A stretch of 64,000 nucleotides of DNA from PLA3 sp964592235 (GCA_964592235.1 CAZQCF010000001.1:204961-268960); one strand, 5' to 3'. Counted from the stretch's first letter, positions 18,947 to 28,787 are shown. Notes: generated from the sequence alone by a model not told the origin. Made by a program: numbers and translations.

Positions 18947-21784
18947 TTACGGCCCCAGCAGATCGGCGGCGAATGCGGCGATGTCGCCCGCGAGCGTGCC
19001 GGTGTTGTAGTCGGCGCAGGCGGCGTTGTCGCCGGGCAGGGCCGCGCCGAGTTTGACGCGAATGAAGCCGGCGATGTCCAGACCGTTGCGCGCGGCGTCG
19101 TTGTTGACATCGCCGGACAGGGCGCAGGTCGGGCAGCCGACGGTGGCCTGGATCGTGGCGGGCGAGAAGGGAGTCTCGGTCGCCTGGAAGTTCCGCGCGC
19201 GAACGCGGAACGTGTAAGTCGTGCAGGGCGACAGGCCGGTGATGGTGGCGTTCGGTGAAGATGTCCAGACGTTGCCGCCGGTGCCGTGAGGCGGCGAGAC
19301 TTCGAAGAAGAAAGCCGTCTGCAAGAAACCGACGTTGGTGAACGAGCCGGTCGCCGTGAGCTGCACGGAGTTGGCCGTCACGGCTCCGATGGTGACGCCG
19401 GTGGGCGTCTCGATGTGGGTGGCGGCGGTGAAGTTGGAGGAGAAGTTCCCGGTGTTGGGCGTGGGCGTGACGCTGTCTCGCGCGCGGATTCGGTAGTTGA
19501 AGCTGGAGTTGGCGGGCAGACCGGTGTCGATGTAATCGCGCGAGAGTTGCCAGCCGCTGTCGTGCCCGCCCGCGCCCGAGACGTAATCGAAGTAATACTG
19601 GATCGGCGGCGTCGTGTCGGTCGCCAGCACGGCCTGCATGGAGATTTCGCTCGAGCTGATTCCCACCGGTGCGGTCAGGAACTGCATCGGGTTCGGCGCA
19701 GGCGCGGCGGTGTCGGGCGCGACGCCGGAGTAGCGAAGCGTAATGGTCGCGGTGTTGGACGTCGCCAGACCGTCGGATACGGAGAACTGAAACGTATCGG
19801 TGCCGGCTGACGTGCCGGACCGGCGCAAGAGCAGCATCGGCCCGCCAACTGTACTAATGACGGTGGATTGCGCCGGGCCGGACAGGACGTTGTACGTCGT
19901 GATGCGGTCTTCCTCGTCGCTGGCCGGCAGTTCGATCAGAAACGCGCCGAAGGTCGTCACGTCGCGCGTGTAGCTGTACGCAACCGGCGCATGATTCGGC
20001 ATCGCGCCGGCCGGCGGATTTGCGTAGGCGACATTCAGGTTGACCGGGGCCGACAGCGCTCGCCTGCCGTCGCTGAACTCGGCCTCGGCCACGAGCCGCA
20101 CGGGGCCGCCGCCGAAGACGTCACCGAGAATCGAGAAGGCCGCGCTGGCGCTCTGCGTCGCGGCGATGACGCGCGAATTGTGCAGCAGGCGAATCTCCGT
20201 CGCCGTTCCGCCCGCCGCCGACACGTTGACTGTGAACAGCGTCGAACGGTCGCCGCTGGGCGGATTGGCCGACAGCGTCGCCGAACGGCCGAAGTTGTTT
20301 GTCTGGAGCGTGCCGGTCCATCGGCCGACCGTGGCGATCAAGCCCGATTCGCGCGCGACGACGCGCAGATCGTGATGACCGTCGGCGAGGGTGGTGGTGT
20401 TCAGGGAGAACTGCCCGCCCGCGGCGACCGATCCGAGCAGGCGGCCGTCGACAAACAGCTCGTTGTTGGCGATGGTCGCGCCGGGCCGCGTGGCGGCGGA
20501 GCTGGGCGTGAGGGTGATCGTGCCGGAGACGGCGCCGCCGGGCGCGTCGGGCACGGACACCGTCGGAATATAGGCAAACGCCTGTGTCAGCGGGTCGCCG
20601 TAGAACAGGCATTGGAACGGCGCCCACTGGATGCTGCGGAAGAGCGCCTCGCCGAGGCAGACGCCCTGGTAATACCACGAATGCAGCCGCGGATGCGGGA
20701 ACTTTCCGGGGATTCCGGGGCCGAAGACGCACGGCTCTTCGACCGTGCCCATCGACGCCGACGCGCCATTGGCCGGGAAGCCCTTGGCGATCCAGCGCGA
20801 GAGCTTCACCTGGCTGGTGTCTTCAAACGTCGCGGCGTAGCTGGTGAGATGATCGCAGAAAGCGCCGGGCATGATGGTCATGGCTGTGCCGTCGATGTTC
20901 GGCGTGGCCGCGCCGGTGAGGATGCCGAGGCAGTCGTGCTGACCGGCGGGCAGGTCCTGATTGTCGATCTGCACGGCCTGTCCGCCGTTGGCGATGATCT
21001 CGTTGATGACGGTCGGGAAGAGCGGATCGCGCGGGTTGCTGCGGACGGTGTCGGTGGTCTTCATGAAGTAGAAGGTGCCGCCCGGTCGCGTGCCGTCCGC
21101 GGCGACGCTGCGGTCGATCATGGCGATGGTTTCATCGAGCGTGTTGCCGTTGAAGCCGTCGTTGCCGAGCATGAAGCCGATGTAGTAGCGCTTGGCGGCC
21201 GGCGCGGTGCTGGGGACGCCGCCGGCGTAGGAGAGCGAGTTGCGAAAGGCGCGGGCGGCCGGGCTGTTGGAGTAGAACTGATTCGGCTCCATGACGTTCA
21301 GCGTGCCGCCGAGGATGAGCGAGCGATAATAGGCCAGGCCGTAGGCCGAGGAAATAGACAAACGTGTGACAGGCGTGCAGCCCGATGCGCCGATCAGTCC
21401 GGGCGAGAAGACCGAAAAGCCCTCGCCGGGCGGGATGACGACAAAATCGACGTGGTCATCGATGCCGCGGTGCTGCAGCGCGCCGAAGAGGGCATCGACC
21501 GAGCGATCGGCGAAGTTGGCGTAGCTGTTGACCTCGCTCTTGTAGTAGATGACGTTGGCGTCGGGGATGTTTCGCGCGTTCTTGTAGTAGTTGCCGAGGT
21601 ACAGCGACGAGGGGCTTTCGGGGTTGATGATGAGCAGGACGTTCTCGCCGCCGCCGCCGGCCAGCGCCAGGCTCCCGGTCGTCAGCGAAAGGCACATCCA
21701 CGCGGCGACCCCCGCGCAGCGCCGAACGACGCGCGTGAAGCCTGTCCGCATTGTTGGTTGCGAAGTTCCGTCGCCGCTGGGCAT
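18947..21784 (-). CDS. Secreted TIGR03790-like protein with Fn3 and dockerin-like tail
   Basis: A 945-residue exported protein. The N-terminal 380 residues (GGGENVLLIINPESPSSL, YKNARNIPDANVIYYK, GIDDHVDFVVIPPG, and late FYGDPLTQAF) match the TIGR03790 family as I know it, of unknown function. Next are Ig/cadherin-like modules (residues about 400-690), an Fn3 repeat with DYVSGAGGHDSGWQLSRDYIDTGL, and a dockerin-like end (GDVNNDAARNGLDIAGFIRVKLG). The Fn3-dockerin portion closely parallels the neighbour at 15978, so the two genes share a recent common tail. The ATG at 21784 has AGGAG 12 bases upstream; an ATG at 21751 nearer the hydrophobic leader is possible. Confidence 0.83.
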   Translation of the reverse strand: MPSGDGTSQPTMRTGFTRVVRRCAGVAAWMCLSLTTGSLALAGGGGENVLLIINPESPSSLYLGNYYKNARNIPDANVIYYKSEVNSYANFADRSVDALFGALQHRGIDDHVDFVVIPPGEGFSVFSPGLIGASGCTPVTRLSISSAYGLAYYRSLILGGTLNVMEPNQFYSNSPAARAFRNSLSYAGGVPSTAPAAKRYYIGFMLGNDGFNGNTLDETIAMIDRSVAADGTRPGGTFYFMKTTDTVRSNPRDPLFPTVINEIIANGGQAVQIDNQDLPAGQHDCLGILTGAATPNIDGTAMTIMPGAFCDHLTSYAATFEDTSQVKLSRWIAKGFPANGASASMGTVEEPCVFGPGIPGKFPHPRLHSWYYQGVCLGEALFRSIQWAPFQCLFYGDPLTQAFAYIPTVSVPDAPGGAVSGTITLTPSSAATRPGATIANNELFVDGRLLGSVAAGGQFSLNTTTLADGHHDLRVVARESGLIATVGRWTGTLQTNNFGRSATLSANPPSGDRSTLFTVNVSAAGGTATEIRLLHNSRVIAATQSASAAFSILGDVFGGGPVRLVAEAEFSDGRRALSAPVNLNVAYANPPAGAMPNHAPVAYSYTRDVTTFGAFLIELPASDEEDRITTYNVLSGPAQSTVISTVGGPMLLLRRSGTSAGTDTFQFSVSDGLATSNTATITLRYSGVAPDTAAPAPNPMQFLTAPVGISSSEISMQAVLATDTTPPIQYYFDYVSGAGGHDSGWQLSRDYIDTGLPANSSFNYRIRARDSVTPTPNTGNFSSNFTAATHIETPTGVTIGAVTANSVQLTATGSFTNVGFLQTAFFFEVSPPHGTGGNVWTSSPNATITGLSPCTTYTFRVRARNFQATETPFSPATIQATVGCPTCALSGDVNNDAARNGLDIAGFIRVKLGAALPGDNAACADYNTGTLAGDIAAFAADLLGP

Positions 21785-22136
21785 GGGCCGGTTCCACTCC
21801 TGATGCTCGTTGAGCCGGCCGCACCATCGCGCGGCATCCCCCGCTCAAGAACAGGTCTCTATCGATGACGTCGTGCGAGATCGCGTCGGCTGCGCCGAGG
21901 CAGACCACCCTGCCCCCCATTTTACCCGGTCGCCGATGGTCGATTCCACTCCAGGCCCCAGAATATGGCCAGCACGAAGGGGCTTGCGAACGTGGAATCA
22001 TGGAAAGTGTTTGTTCACACACGCCGACCGGCTGATAACCCGTGACGACGAAGGGGTTTAGCGCGATCCCAATGTGGAAAGCGCTCCCGATGACCATGGC
22101 AATGCCTTAAGGACGTATTGCTTCGGCGCTGGGACG
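21785..22136. other. Intergenic region, no gene seen
   Basis: The 352 bases between two minus-strand secreted-protein genes. It should contain the promoter of the gene starting at 21784, but no convincing -35/-10 pair, terminator hairpin or repeat family member was recognised. Its right part is visibly less GC-rich than its left part. Confidence 0.5.
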
Positions 22137-24524
22137 TCACGGAATCGGCGGGGAAAGCCCGACGGAAAGCGGTGGTCCGAATCGTGCAATTCCATTGGAT
22201 CGATATCCTTTGTAAAGGAACTCGACCGTCGAAATGTATGTCGCTGGTGCGGTCAACGGGTCGCCGTCGTCATCCAGGAGTACAGAAGTGAAGGGCTTGT
22301 TTGTCCCGGTGTATGCAAACATCGCATTGCTGTTCTCCCAGTCGTCGTCTTTTTGCCAGAAGAGGAGCGGGCTCGGATTGTTCCCGCCGGGTCTGCGACC
22401 GATCAGGTAGAGCGTTGGCACCTCCGGACCGTATCCGTCGCGATCGATGTACCCAATGTGATTGATCTGTTGGAAGCCCTTGATCGGTTCCCATTCCTGC
22501 CCCGTCCATCGCAATGCGGTCTCTGTCAGAGGCTGTCCGGGCAACGCCAATTGCCCAATTGCGTAGAGCGTTCCATTGCGCGGACCGTCGCCGTCTGGAT
22601 CTGCGACCACCAACTGGAAGACCGTCCCCTGTAGTCCCTTGTCCATTGCCATCCAATGACGACCGTCCCATCGCGTGATCTTCGCGAGCGCACGTGAACC
22701 GCTGGACGAGACGAAGTTCCCGCCGACGATCAGGCATGGCGGCCTCGGTCCATCGCCATCGTCGTCGAAAAGGATACATCGGTATGCCGTCCCGGTGGCA
22801 TTGAAAGGCGCTCCAAGCGAGTGCCAGCCGGTCTGGTCCCATCGCAGGGCAATCTCAAACGTCGTGCTGCCTGGCCGTTTCAGTTTACCCGCGACGTACA
22901 CGCCGCCGGGCAGGTTGCCGGTCGGGTCGTCAGGCACTTCTACCATGGCGCTGATCGTCGATCCCGTGACGAGCGGCGGACCGAGTAGCTTGAAGCCATC
23001 CGCCTCGGTCCATGCGGCGATTCCGGGGGCCACGCCGTTGCCGAAGTCGCCACTGCCACCGATGAGCATCTCGCCCAGTGCAGGGCTTGCGGGCGTCTGG
23101 AGCACGCCCACGCCGAACGATGGTGTTACATTGAGCCCAAGGGGTTGCCAGACAAGACCATTCCAGCGTTGCAGAATTCCGTCGTACGTCCTCGAAAACA
23201 GAAACGACCGGCCTTCACGATTGGTCCCGGCTGCGATGGGGGGTACGTATTGTGTGAAGGAGGAATCGGGGGCATTTCCATTCATGATGTAAGACCAGTG
23301 GCCGTTCCATTTTGCGAGCAACTTCGAGCCGACATTTGAGAAAGATGAGAATCGACCACCGGCGAGCAGTTCAGCAACGCCGTTGCCGCATACCGGCTCA
23401 TGCGTTGCAAGGGCACCAAAAGCGTTCGAGTCATAGCCCATCCAATACATGACTTCGTTTGGAATGACGGACCACCGATCTCCATCCCATCTGGTTAACC
23501 CTGCACCGTCGGCAATTCCTACGACGAGCGAAGCGCGCTGCGGCCCCGGACCGTCTAGGTCGAAGACTGTCATCGCGTTCACGCCGTCCAAACAATCGCA
23601 TGGGTAGGGACCAATCGTTGACCAATCGCTGCCATTCCAACGGGCGATCGGCGAGTTATTGTCCGGGATTAGGCGTGTCCCAACATACAGAAATGGCGGT
23701 TGACCGCCGTTGCCGTCATCGTCAAAGACAACCATGGAGGAAACCGGCGCAACGAAGCCGTCGCCCAAAGGTTCCCAACCGTCGTTCGACCATTTCGCAA
23801 TGGAGCGCAGGGGGATTGATCCCGCGGCCGTGAAATCGCCTCCGGCGTAGATCGCCGGTTTATTGGATTGATCGTTTGGATCAGTGTACACAGCGAGCGA
23901 ATGAATCGCGCCGTTCAACGGCTGTCGGTTATTGACTACCGTAAGATTGCGGCCGTTCCATTTGAACAGGTACGCGTCGCCGCCGACATAGAGAGCAGGC
24001 GGTATGTCATCGTCGGGATCGTCATCAAATACGGTCATTGCCCGCAATGGACCGGTGAAGAACCCGCAAGCTTCCATGGCGGACCATTTGTTGCCGTCCC
24101 ATCTTGCGATCTTGCAGATTGGCTCACCACCCTGGATGAGTGAGAAGTTCCCGCATGCGTAGAGCGCTTCGGGGATCGGTTCAGGCCCATCGTCGTCGAA
24201 TACCTGCAATGCGAGAACCGACCCTGTGAAGTTTGGGTGCATTGACGGGCCAACGCGGCTAAGAGTCCCGCCGTCGTACCGGCCAAGTGACCTGCATAAT
24301 GAGCTTGATGAGTTCAGCCAATACCTGACAGTAAAATCACCCCCAACAAACCACGAGGTCGGTCTTGGTCCGGGACCGTCCTCGTCGAACTTCGCCATGC
24401 AGTGGACGCGTCCGGTTACGGTCGGCGCGGCAAAACCGTCGGTCCAGCCCATTTCGCATTGCCCGAAACTTGTATCAATCAGCCCGAGGGTGGGAAGTAA
24501 GCAGAGAATTATACGCGCGTACAT
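22137..24524 (-). CDS. Secreted beta-propeller-like repeat protein with acidic DxDGxGP loops
   Basis: A 795-residue exported protein of unknown function with signal peptide ending TSFGQ. It is built from about twelve to fourteen repeats of the form ARWDGxxWxxLG..V.DDDGxGPxPxALYVGGDF, resembling kelch/galactose-oxidase-type propeller blades. Acidic loops (FDEDGPGPRP, FDDDGPEPIP, FDDDGDGPRPP, DPDGDGPRNG) recur between blades and could bind calcium. Unlike the two neighbours it has no dockerin-like end. Base composition is visibly less GC-rich and codon choice more mixed than in flanking genes, which suggests different origin. The ATG at 24524 has only a weak ribosome site. Confidence 0.8.
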   Translation of the reverse strand: MYARIILCLLPTLGLIDTSFGQCEMGWTDGFAAPTVTGRVHCMAKFDEDGPGPRPTSWFVGGDFTVRYWLNSSSSLCRSLGRYDGGTLSRVGPSMHPNFTGSVLALQVFDDDGPEPIPEALYACGNFSLIQGGEPICKIARWDGNKWSAMEACGFFTGPLRAMTVFDDDPDDDIPPALYVGGDAYLFKWNGRNLTVVNNRQPLNGAIHSLAVYTDPNDQSNKPAIYAGGDFTAAGSIPLRSIAKWSNDGWEPLGDGFVAPVSSMVVFDDDGNGGQPPFLYVGTRLIPDNNSPIARWNGSDWSTIGPYPCDCLDGVNAMTVFDLDGPGPQRASLVVGIADGAGLTRWDGDRWSVIPNEVMYWMGYDSNAFGALATHEPVCGNGVAELLAGGRFSSFSNVGSKLLAKWNGHWSYIMNGNAPDSSFTQYVPPIAAGTNREGRSFLFSRTYDGILQRWNGLVWQPLGLNVTPSFGVGVLQTPASPALGEMLIGGSGDFGNGVAPGIAAWTEADGFKLLGPPLVTGSTISAMVEVPDDPTGNLPGGVYVAGKLKRPGSTTFEIALRWDQTGWHSLGAPFNATGTAYRCILFDDDGDGPRPPCLIVGGNFVSSSGSRALAKITRWDGRHWMAMDKGLQGTVFQLVVADPDGDGPRNGTLYAIGQLALPGQPLTETALRWTGQEWEPIKGFQQINHIGYIDRDGYGPEVPTLYLIGRRPGGNNPSPLLFWQKDDDWENSNAMFAYTGTNKPFTSVLLDDDGDPLTAPATYISTVEFLYKGYRSNGIARFGPPLSVGLSPPIP

Positions 24525-24717
24525 ATTCCGGGTCCGGGTGTGGGGAATCCGCTCCGCGATGAAACAACTCTCGAAGGGTGGGCGCGAACGGAATGTGCGG
24601 CTGCCCTTTAATCAGACGCGCATGATAGGAAAACGGCGGGAGGAATTTTGCTCAATTTGAGTACAGCACGATCAACGGGGGGTAAGCGCTCCCTGTTGTC
24701 GCGTCGAACGGGTAGCA

Positions 24718-25935
24718 CTAACTCCCCTTCACGAGCTTGCTGCGCGACGCGCGCGGGGTTGATGGCGCGGGGTCGCTGCCGGATCGGGCCGGGGCGCTGG
24801 GGCTGCGGGCCGCACCGTTGGCGGGGGCCGTCTTGCCGACGACTTCCAGCAGCCTCGGCACAAAATAACTTTGCGGATCAAGCTGGGCCGCGCGGCGCAG
24901 GACGGGGTAGGCCGCGGCTGATCCCTCGGTGCGGAAGAGCACATAGCCGAGGACGGCCCGCGCGGCGGGGTCTTTCGGATTGCGAACGACTTGGGCCTTG
25001 AGCGCATCAAGATGTCTGTCGAAATCGGCGCGGTCGCCGTATTCATCGCGCAGGTCGTAATCGCGGCTGACCAGCAGGGGCGACAGCTCAAACGCGCGGG
25101 CGAGTTGCCGGGCCGATTCGTCGTATCGCCCGAGCGCGAACAGGGCGTGCCCCGCGTGCAGCCGCGCGGCGGCGGAGCCGTGGTCCGCGTCGGCCGCGCC
25201 GAGGAATTTGATGGCAGCCTGCTCGTAGTTGCCCGCGTTGAACTGCGCCATGCCGTCGTCAAACATCTCCATGTTCTGATTGATGAGGTAGCCGGCGCGC
25301 TCCGACGCGAGATCGCGGAATTGCTGCCGCTGCTCGATGGTGACTTCGCGCTCGTAGTAGAAGAGCGGGTCGTAAGCAAAGGGCGGCGGGTTCGAAACAA
25401 CCCACGAATCGGTCCACGCGTTCGCCACCCAACCGCTGGTATACGGCCCGATGCCGCCGCAGGAGAGATTGTTCCGGCCGTAGATCGGGGCGCCGCGGCC
25501 GAACGAGCGCGTGTGCCCGCCGAAGCTGGGGGCGTAATTGCCGTAGGGCGTGGTGCGCGAGCCGAAGCCGGGCGTGCCGAAGCGGCCGGGCGTGATCACG
25601 GGGTATCGCACGATGCCGCCGGCCTGGAAGCGATCGTTGCAGGCGGTGTTGAAGGCGCGCACGGGATGGTTGGTATGTCGATAAGTGTCAAAAAACGGAC
25701 TGGTCGCGCCGGGCTGGGTGTAGATCGGTCGCGGCGGGGTGTAGTAGTACTGCATCGTTCCGACCGATCCGCGGCAGAGCGGGTCCGGCCCGGGGATGCG
25801 CACGATGCGCGACGAGAAGCCGCTGTTGCAGGCGCTGCCGGAGCCGCGCGCGGGGATGCCGCCGGCGAAGGATTCGTGAGCAAGGCTGATTGAGGCGGCG
25901 ACAGCAACGAGGGCGGGAAGAACGCTGCGGGACAT
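24718..25935 (-). CDS. Exported TPR-containing protein
   Basis: A 405-residue protein with signal peptide (MSRSVLPALVAVAASISLAHESFAG). The first 200 residues after the leader are low-complexity, rich in Gly, Pro, Tyr, Arg (TPPRPIYTQPG, TTPYGNYAPSFGGHTRSFG). The second half has TPR-like helices: FNAGNYEQAAIKFLGAADADHG, LFALGRYDESARQLARAFEL and AAARAVLGYVLFRTEG. The C-terminal tail is Pro/Ser/Arg-rich. A longer open frame begins at 26058, but it adds only polar residues before the signal peptide. Probably a periplasmic protein-protein interaction module. No operon partner is apparent. Confidence 0.8.
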   Translation of the reverse strand: MSRSVLPALVAVAASISLAHESFAGGIPARGSGSACNSGFSSRIVRIPGPDPLCRGSVGTMQYYYTPPRPIYTQPGATSPFFDTYRHTNHPVRAFNTACNDRFQAGGIVRYPVITPGRFGTPGFGSRTTPYGNYAPSFGGHTRSFGRGAPIYGRNNLSCGGIGPYTSGWVANAWTDSWVVSNPPPFAYDPLFYYEREVTIEQRQQFRDLASERAGYLINQNMEMFDDGMAQFNAGNYEQAAIKFLGAADADHGSAAARLHAGHALFALGRYDESARQLARAFELSPLLVSRDYDLRDEYGDRADFDRHLDALKAQVVRNPKDPAARAVLGYVLFRTEGSAAAYPVLRRAAQLDPQSYFVPRLLEVVGKTAPANGAARSPSAPARSGSDPAPSTPRASRSKLVKGS

Positions 25936-26422
25936 GGGTTGCTCCACACCAGTGGCCGCCGGTCGGAGAGGAGCGGCCGATTCACGAGACGAACCATTAC
26001 AAGATATTAGACCTGAAGGAGCGTCCAAAGTTAGCGATGGGAGCGGAGCGTCGCTCAAGAATTTACGGCAATTTGTTTTGCAATCGCACCAAAATCATGG
26101 GATCACGCGGGCGCGCGGCGAGGAATCGGGAGGCGGTGGTCAAATCCTAAGCGCGGACGGGGCCTAAGTTTGAGGATCGGCCGGTCACGTCAGACCGGGC
26201 TGCGAAAACTCTCGCCGCGATGGGCGTACTGCCGCTAAGTTAGTAATCACTAACTTTTTCGTTCTGTATCAGGGACGGGCGCGGCGGCGAGGAAGGGTGA
26301 AAGAAAACCGCGATTTTGCTTGCAATCCCCAGCCGCGCGGGTGCAATACGCACCGGTGCAAGCCGTGCGGGCCGCCGATCGAATCGGCCCTAAGCTAGTG
26401 TTTCCTAACCAGGAGTCCTTTC
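25936..26422. other. Regulatory intergenic region between divergent genes
   Basis: A 487-base region between the TPR gene (minus) and the CoA-dehydratase-like gene (plus). It has no plausible gene. It holds the dyad at 26237-26256, several shorter CTAAGTTTG/CTAAGCTAGT-like segments (26165, 26391), and a run of GGTGC/GCACC inverted pairs near 26339-26356. A ribosome site, AGGAG, lies at 26411-26415 before the ATG at 26423. Confidence 0.5.
26237..26256. promoter_or_regulatory. Operator-like dyad
   Basis: Perfect 8-base inverted repeat AAGTTAGT-N4-ACTAACTT followed by TTTC. The stem is A/T-rich, so a transcription-factor site is more likely than a Rho-independent terminator. It lies 166 bases upstream of the 26423 gene. 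Confidence 0.4.
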
Positions 26423-28375
26423 ATGGTTGCCAACGCCACGACCACCGCGAAATCCACGCCGAGCGAATCCGGCACTGTCGCATTGCCGCTGCTGCGCGAT
26501 TCGATTGACGCGACGATTGCCGCCGAGCGCGAGCGATTGATGAAGGAGGCCGGCCTGACCGTCGGGCCTGTTCAGCACTTCAAGCGCCCGGTGGAGCGGA
26601 ATTTCACGCGATCCGAGCGTGGGAAGGTCACCATCTGGCTTGGCGGTCTAACGCTGCGACACGAGATGCTGATCGTGGCCGGGCTGGAGGGTCTGGGCTA
26701 CAAGGTCGGGCTGATCCCCACGCCGGTGAAGGCCGACTTTCAGGCGGGCAAGGAGTTCGGCAACAACGGTCAGTGCAACCCGACGTACTTCACCGTCGGC
26801 GCGCTGGTGAATCACCTCAAGCGGATGCGCGACGAGCAGGGGATCCCGCTCGAGCAGATTCTCAACGATCACCTGTTCATCACCGCCGGCGCCTGTGGAC
26901 CGTGCCGCTTCGGCATGTACGAAGCCGAGTATCGCCTGGCGCTGCGCAACAGCGGGTTCGACGGCTTCCGCGTCATGTTGTTTCAACAGAGCGGCGGGCT
27001 GGATCAAGCGGCGGTCGAAGCGGGGCTGGAATTCAATCTCAACTTCTTCCTCTCGCTGCTGAACGGCATGTTCATGGGCGACATTTTGAACGAGGTGGCG
27101 TATCAGATTCGGCCGTACGAGGTCGTGCCGGGCCAGACGAACGCGGTATTCGACAAGTGTCTTAAACTCTGCCAGGAGGCGTTGAGGAAAAAGAATTACG
27201 ACGAGGTGCACCAGGGGGCGCTGGCGAAGATCCTGGCGAAGTTCGCGCCGGTGAAGGGGCCTGCCGACGCGGCGAAGTTTCTCGATCAGTTGCGGGGGAC
27301 GTATTACGCCGACGTGTTTGCCGAGTGCGCGAAGATTATTAATGAGGAGATTGAGGTTGACTGGCTGCGAGCCAAGCCGATTGTGAAAGTGACTGGCGAG
27401 TTCTGGGCGCAGACAACCGAGGGCGACGGGAACTTCCGCATGTTTCCGTTCCTCGAGGGCGAGGGCGCCGAGGTGCTGGTCGAGCCGGTGGCGACGTGGA
27501 TCTGCTACATGCTGCATCAGGCGGGGCTGAAGGCGGGCGATCGCAAGGGACTTGAGAAAACGCCAAAACGCCAAAACACCGAAATGCCAAAACAGGATGA
27601 ATCCGACGGATCACAATCCGTCGGCGTTGGCGATCGGGGCGACGGTGATGCCGATCGTCCATCGCGTTGGAATCTGAAAGCACGCCTCGCTGCGGAGCTT
27701 GCGTTCCGCAAGAAGATGTTCACCTTCGACATCGCCGAGAAGATCATCAAGCACGAATACAACAAGCTGCGCGAAGCCATCGGCGGCACGGCGCACGAGT
27801 TGGCCAATCAGTTGGAACTGACCCGCGCCGGCCACCCGTACTACAACAGTCGCTCCGGCGGCGGCGAAGGCCATCTCGAAGTCGCCAAGAACATTTACTA
27901 CTCGTCGAAGGACTTGGCCCACATGGTGCTGTCGCTCAAGCCGTTCGGCTGCATGCCGAGCACGCAGAGCGACGGGGCGCAGGCTGCGGTGGTGAGCCAT
28001 TTCAAGGACATCATCTACATCCCGATCGAGACGAGCGGCGAGGGCGACATCAACGCGCACTCGCGCGTGCAGATGGCGCTGGGTGAGGCGAAGGTCAAGT
28101 GCAAGGAGGAGTTCAAGCGGGCGATTGCCGCGACGGGCTACACACTGGAACAGATTCTTGAGTACGTTGCGCGCGAAGAGAACCGCGACCTCCGCCGGCC
28201 GCTGCTGCACGTGACGCACCGCAAGGGCGTCGTCGGCAAGGCGGCGAGCTTCGCGCTGGACGTGGCCGAGCGGATGAAGAAGGAAGGTGTGGCTGGGGGA
28301 ACAAATGGTCCTAGCGAGTGCGGCAATAACGGCTCCGCCAGGCAGGATGCCGAACTCGAGTGCGCTTCTGCTTGA
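26423..28375 (+). CDS. 2-hydroxyacyl-CoA dehydratase-superfamily protein (COG3581-like)
   Basis: A 650-residue protein of the HgdB/BcrB-C-related superfamily that usually works with BadF/HgdC-type ATPases. Cys-containing blocks that could hold an iron-sulfur or double-cubane cluster are visible: GNNGQCNPTYFT (near residue 117), GACGPCRFGMYE (near 158-161) and FGCMPSTQSDG (near 511). About residues 375-415 (KTPKRQNTEMPK..SDGSQSVGVGDRGDGDADRP) break the conserved sequence with a low-complexity insert holding a family B palindrome. The C-terminal 25 residues are also non-conserved looking. The likely ATPase partner is the gene at 29972. Substrate unknown; assignment to a dehydratase reaction should not be assumed. 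AGGAG precedes the ATG. Confidence 0.82.
   Translation: MVANATTTAKSTPSESGTVALPLLRDSIDATIAAERERLMKEAGLTVGPVQHFKRPVERNFTRSERGKVTIWLGGLTLRHEMLIVAGLEGLGYKVGLIPTPVKADFQAGKEFGNNGQCNPTYFTVGALVNHLKRMRDEQGIPLEQILNDHLFITAGACGPCRFGMYEAEYRLALRNSGFDGFRVMLFQQSGGLDQAAVEAGLEFNLNFFLSLLNGMFMGDILNEVAYQIRPYEVVPGQTNAVFDKCLKLCQEALRKKNYDEVHQGALAKILAKFAPVKGPADAAKFLDQLRGTYYADVFAECAKIINEEIEVDWLRAKPIVKVTGEFWAQTTEGDGNFRMFPFLEGEGAEVLVEPVATWICYMLHQAGLKAGDRKGLEKTPKRQNTEMPKQDESDGSQSVGVGDRGDGDADRPSRWNLKARLAAELAFRKKMFTFDIAEKIIKHEYNKLREAIGGTAHELANQLELTRAGHPYYNSRSGGGEGHLEVAKNIYYSSKDLAHMVLSLKPFGCMPSTQSDGAQAAVVSHFKDIIYIPIETSGEGDINAHSRVQMALGEAKVKCKEEFKRAIAATGYTLEQILEYVAREENRDLRRPLLHVTHRKGVVGKAASFALDVAERMKKEGVAGGTNGPSECGNNGSARQDAELECASA
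27603..27624. repeat. Dispersed palindromic element, family B copy 2 (inside CDS)
   Basis: CCGACGGAT-N4-ATCCGTCGG, a perfect 9-base stem. It encodes SDGSQSV within a non-conserved insert. Just upstream (27560-27594) is a short tandem of CGCCAAAA-like units. Confidence 0.8.
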
Positions 28376-28385
28376 AAGGATTTGT

Positions 28386-28787
28386 ATGGGAGCCTGGGGC
28401 ATTGGCACATTCGAGAATGACGACGCAATGGATTGGGTGCATGGCCTCGAACAGGCTGCTGACCATTCATTGCTTGAGGAAGCATTCGACGAAGTCTTGC
28501 GGGACACAGGCTTTATCGAGGAGCCCTTGGGGAGCAACGCGCTGGCAGCGGCTGAAATTGTTGCCGCGCTTTCTGGCAGAATGGAAAAGAAACTCCCGGA
28601 CGAGGTCATCAAATGGATGAAGAACGTGCCGCCGCCCAACAGAGAGCTAATCGAGAAAGCACGCAAGGCGGTTTTTGCAATTCAGTCACCGGCATCGGAG
28701 TTGTGGGAATTGTGGGCCGATGCCGACCCGAAGAACTTGGAATCGTGGAAGCAGTCGGTGTTGAGTATTGTGAGTAGGTTGAAATGA
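28386..28787 (+). CDS. DUF4259 domain protein
   Basis: A 133-residue cytoplasmic protein. MGAWGIGTFENDDAMDWV at the start and the later helical pattern (LAAAEIVAALSGR, LPDEVIKWM, ELWELW) are diagnostic of DUF4259, a family of unknown role that often occurs as small accessory or immunity-like genes. The ATG lies 10 bases after the stop of the CoA-dehydratase-like gene and follows GAAAGGA, so cotranscription is possible. Its base composition is less GC-rich than that of the neighbours, suggesting later arrival. Confidence 0.85.
   Translation: MGAWGIGTFENDDAMDWVHGLEQAADHSLLEEAFDEVLRDTGFIEEPLGSNALAAAEIVAALSGRMEKKLPDEVIKWMKNVPPPNRELIEKARKAVFAIQSPASELWELWADADPKNLESWKQSVLSIVSRLK

Noticed and set aside
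19868..21868. A 666-codon open frame on the plus strand
   Set aside because: It is antisense to the TIGR03790-like gene, Arg/Gly-rich, with no signal, domain or ribosome site; a typical GC-rich shadow frame. The same holds for plus-strand 16353-17522, 11987-13771, 2692-3972 and 4092-5270.
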